A DNA stretch of 64,000 nucleotides from Algoriphagus sp. (GTDB taxonomy: Bacteria; Bacteroidota; Bacteroidia; Cytophagales; Cyclobacteriaceae). A program made the translations under genes and the position numbers. This document shows, piece by piece, positions 63,493 through 64,000 of this stretch; within the stretch, counting starts at the first letter, position 1; each line of letters opens with the position of its first letter. The stretch lies in the NCBI RefSeq assembly GCF_013373065.1, contig NZ_JABXIN010000007.1, positions 1 through 64,000 on the forward strand. The letters run 5' to 3'. The notes beneath the pieces were generated by a model that was given only the letters and a program-made list of their open reading frames with translations, had not been told where the DNA came from and did no database searches.

Positions 63493-64000
63493 AGTCAGTA
63501 GTTAAGGTTTTTTTGCTCCTTTTGTGGGCTTTGCCACTTGCTGCGCAGGAAGGGGACTGGTATTCCTTTGATCAAGATTATTATAAAATAAAAACCGGGC
63601 AGGACGGGATTTATCGAATTTCTAGGGAAGCCTTAACAGAAGCTGGTATCAACCTAAATACACTTGATCCTCGCAATCTAAGCCTTTACCATCGAGGGAA
63701 GGAAGTTGCGCTCTATATCGAAGGAGAAGCTGACGGTCAATTTGATGAAGGTGATTTTATTGCCTTTTATGGACTTCGAAATGATGGAACTTTAGATTCT
63801 GCTCTTTACAGAGATATCATTCCTTCAAATCCTTATTACAATACCCATTCAGACTCCACTGCTTTTTTCTTGACGGTAAACAGTAATCGTACTGGAAAGC
63901 GAATGGAAAGAAGGTTGGCTCCTCCCAATACGCTTCCCCAAATTTCAAATTATGAAAGTTCCCAAATGCAGGTGTTTGGGGAACAGTATTCGCTTGGAAA
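63480..64000 (+). CDS. PorU-like type IX sortase, N-terminal part
   Basis: 173 codons to the window end, no stop. ATG 63480 overlaps the PorV-like gene by 13 bp. A signal peptide (VKVFLLLLWALPLAAQEG) precedes YYKIKTGQDGIYRISREALT and FDEGDFIAFYG, the usual N-terminal region of PorU-type or related C25-family proteins. The C25 catalytic region would lie beyond the window. PorU removes and replaces the C-terminal signal of type IX cargo. The call relies on this N-terminus and on the neighbour. Confidence 0.7.
   Translation, partial: MDLLKSVVKVFLLLLWALPLAAQEGDWYSFDQDYYKIKTGQDGIYRISREALTEAGINLNTLDPRNLSLYHRGKEVALYIEGEADGQFDEGDFIAFYGLRNDGTLDSALYRDIIPSNPYYNTHSDSTAFFLTVNSNRTGKRMERRLAPPNTLPQISNYESSQMQVFGEQYSLG

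Overview
The window looks like a chromosomal segment of a free-living Bacteroidota, most likely order Cytophagales (Algoriphagus-like). Reasons: type IX secretion genes (a PorV-family porin and the start of a PorU-type gene) at the right end, many lipoproteins and outer-membrane barrels, a textbook Bacteroidota promoter (TTTG / TAnnTTTG) in front of the tRNA gene, AT-rich DNA and few Shine-Dalgarno sites. The assignment rests on gene content only.

Layout. (1) 1-8.06 kb is a gene graveyard. Remnants of one module (AraC-type regulator end, about 120 bp spacer, D-aminoacylase-like amidohydrolase) occur three times, all broken. Between the remnants sit intact cargo genes, several visibly more GC-rich than the rest: a pair of Omp85-type barrels, a metal-dependent amidohydrolase and a ferric-reductase-like flavoprotein. 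(2) 8.1-16.7 kb is an accessory, partly GC-rich block that reads like an envelope catabolic set: a secreted barrel-like protein, a lipoprotein, two tandem Tat-exported M24 peptidases, an OprB-type porin and the intact paralogue of the broken amidohydrolase. (3) 16.8-20.2 kb holds a repeat-built lipoprotein overlapping the gene of a barrel protein, then a small DUF5335-like gene. (4) 20.9-29.9 kb is a minus-strand run of lipoproteins, a serine hydrolase, an LRR lipoprotein, an acetyltransferase, an esterase and a TolB-like/TPR/AraC regulator. (5) 30.6-32.1 kb is a three-gene cassette with a PD-(D/E)XK nuclease-like protein.

(6) 32,693-45,788 is a complete integrative island in tRNA-Asn. An identical 74-bp direct repeat (tRNA 3' part plus flank) bounds it; the intact tRNA and the tyrosine integrase are at the right end. 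The cargo is a type IC restriction-modification operon hsdM-hsdS-prrC-hsdR, in which the gene between hsdS and hsdR encodes a PrrC-type anticodon nuclease, a second-line RNA-cutting defence. hsdS carries three 12-bp repeats in its spacer, as in the EcoR124 family. A fossil hsdR tail of another type I family lies beside the operon. A RecA-like ATPase gene, a DUF3871 gene, a GYF_2 membrane protein gene and an approximately 1-kb non-coding, hairpin-rich stretch complete the island.

(7) 45.8-64 kb is ordinary chromosome: membrane and propeller proteins, ctlX, a REP-associated transposase (RAYT) flanked by four REP hairpins, purB, an oxidoreductase, a sigma factor/membrane protein/barrel/DUF4097 envelope operon, a beta-CASP hydrolase, a PspC protein with its PadR regulator, and the PorV/PorU-like pair. 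The strongest candidate systems are the PrrC-bearing defence island, the serially decayed amidohydrolase modules with captured cargo, and the repeat lipoprotein/barrel pair.
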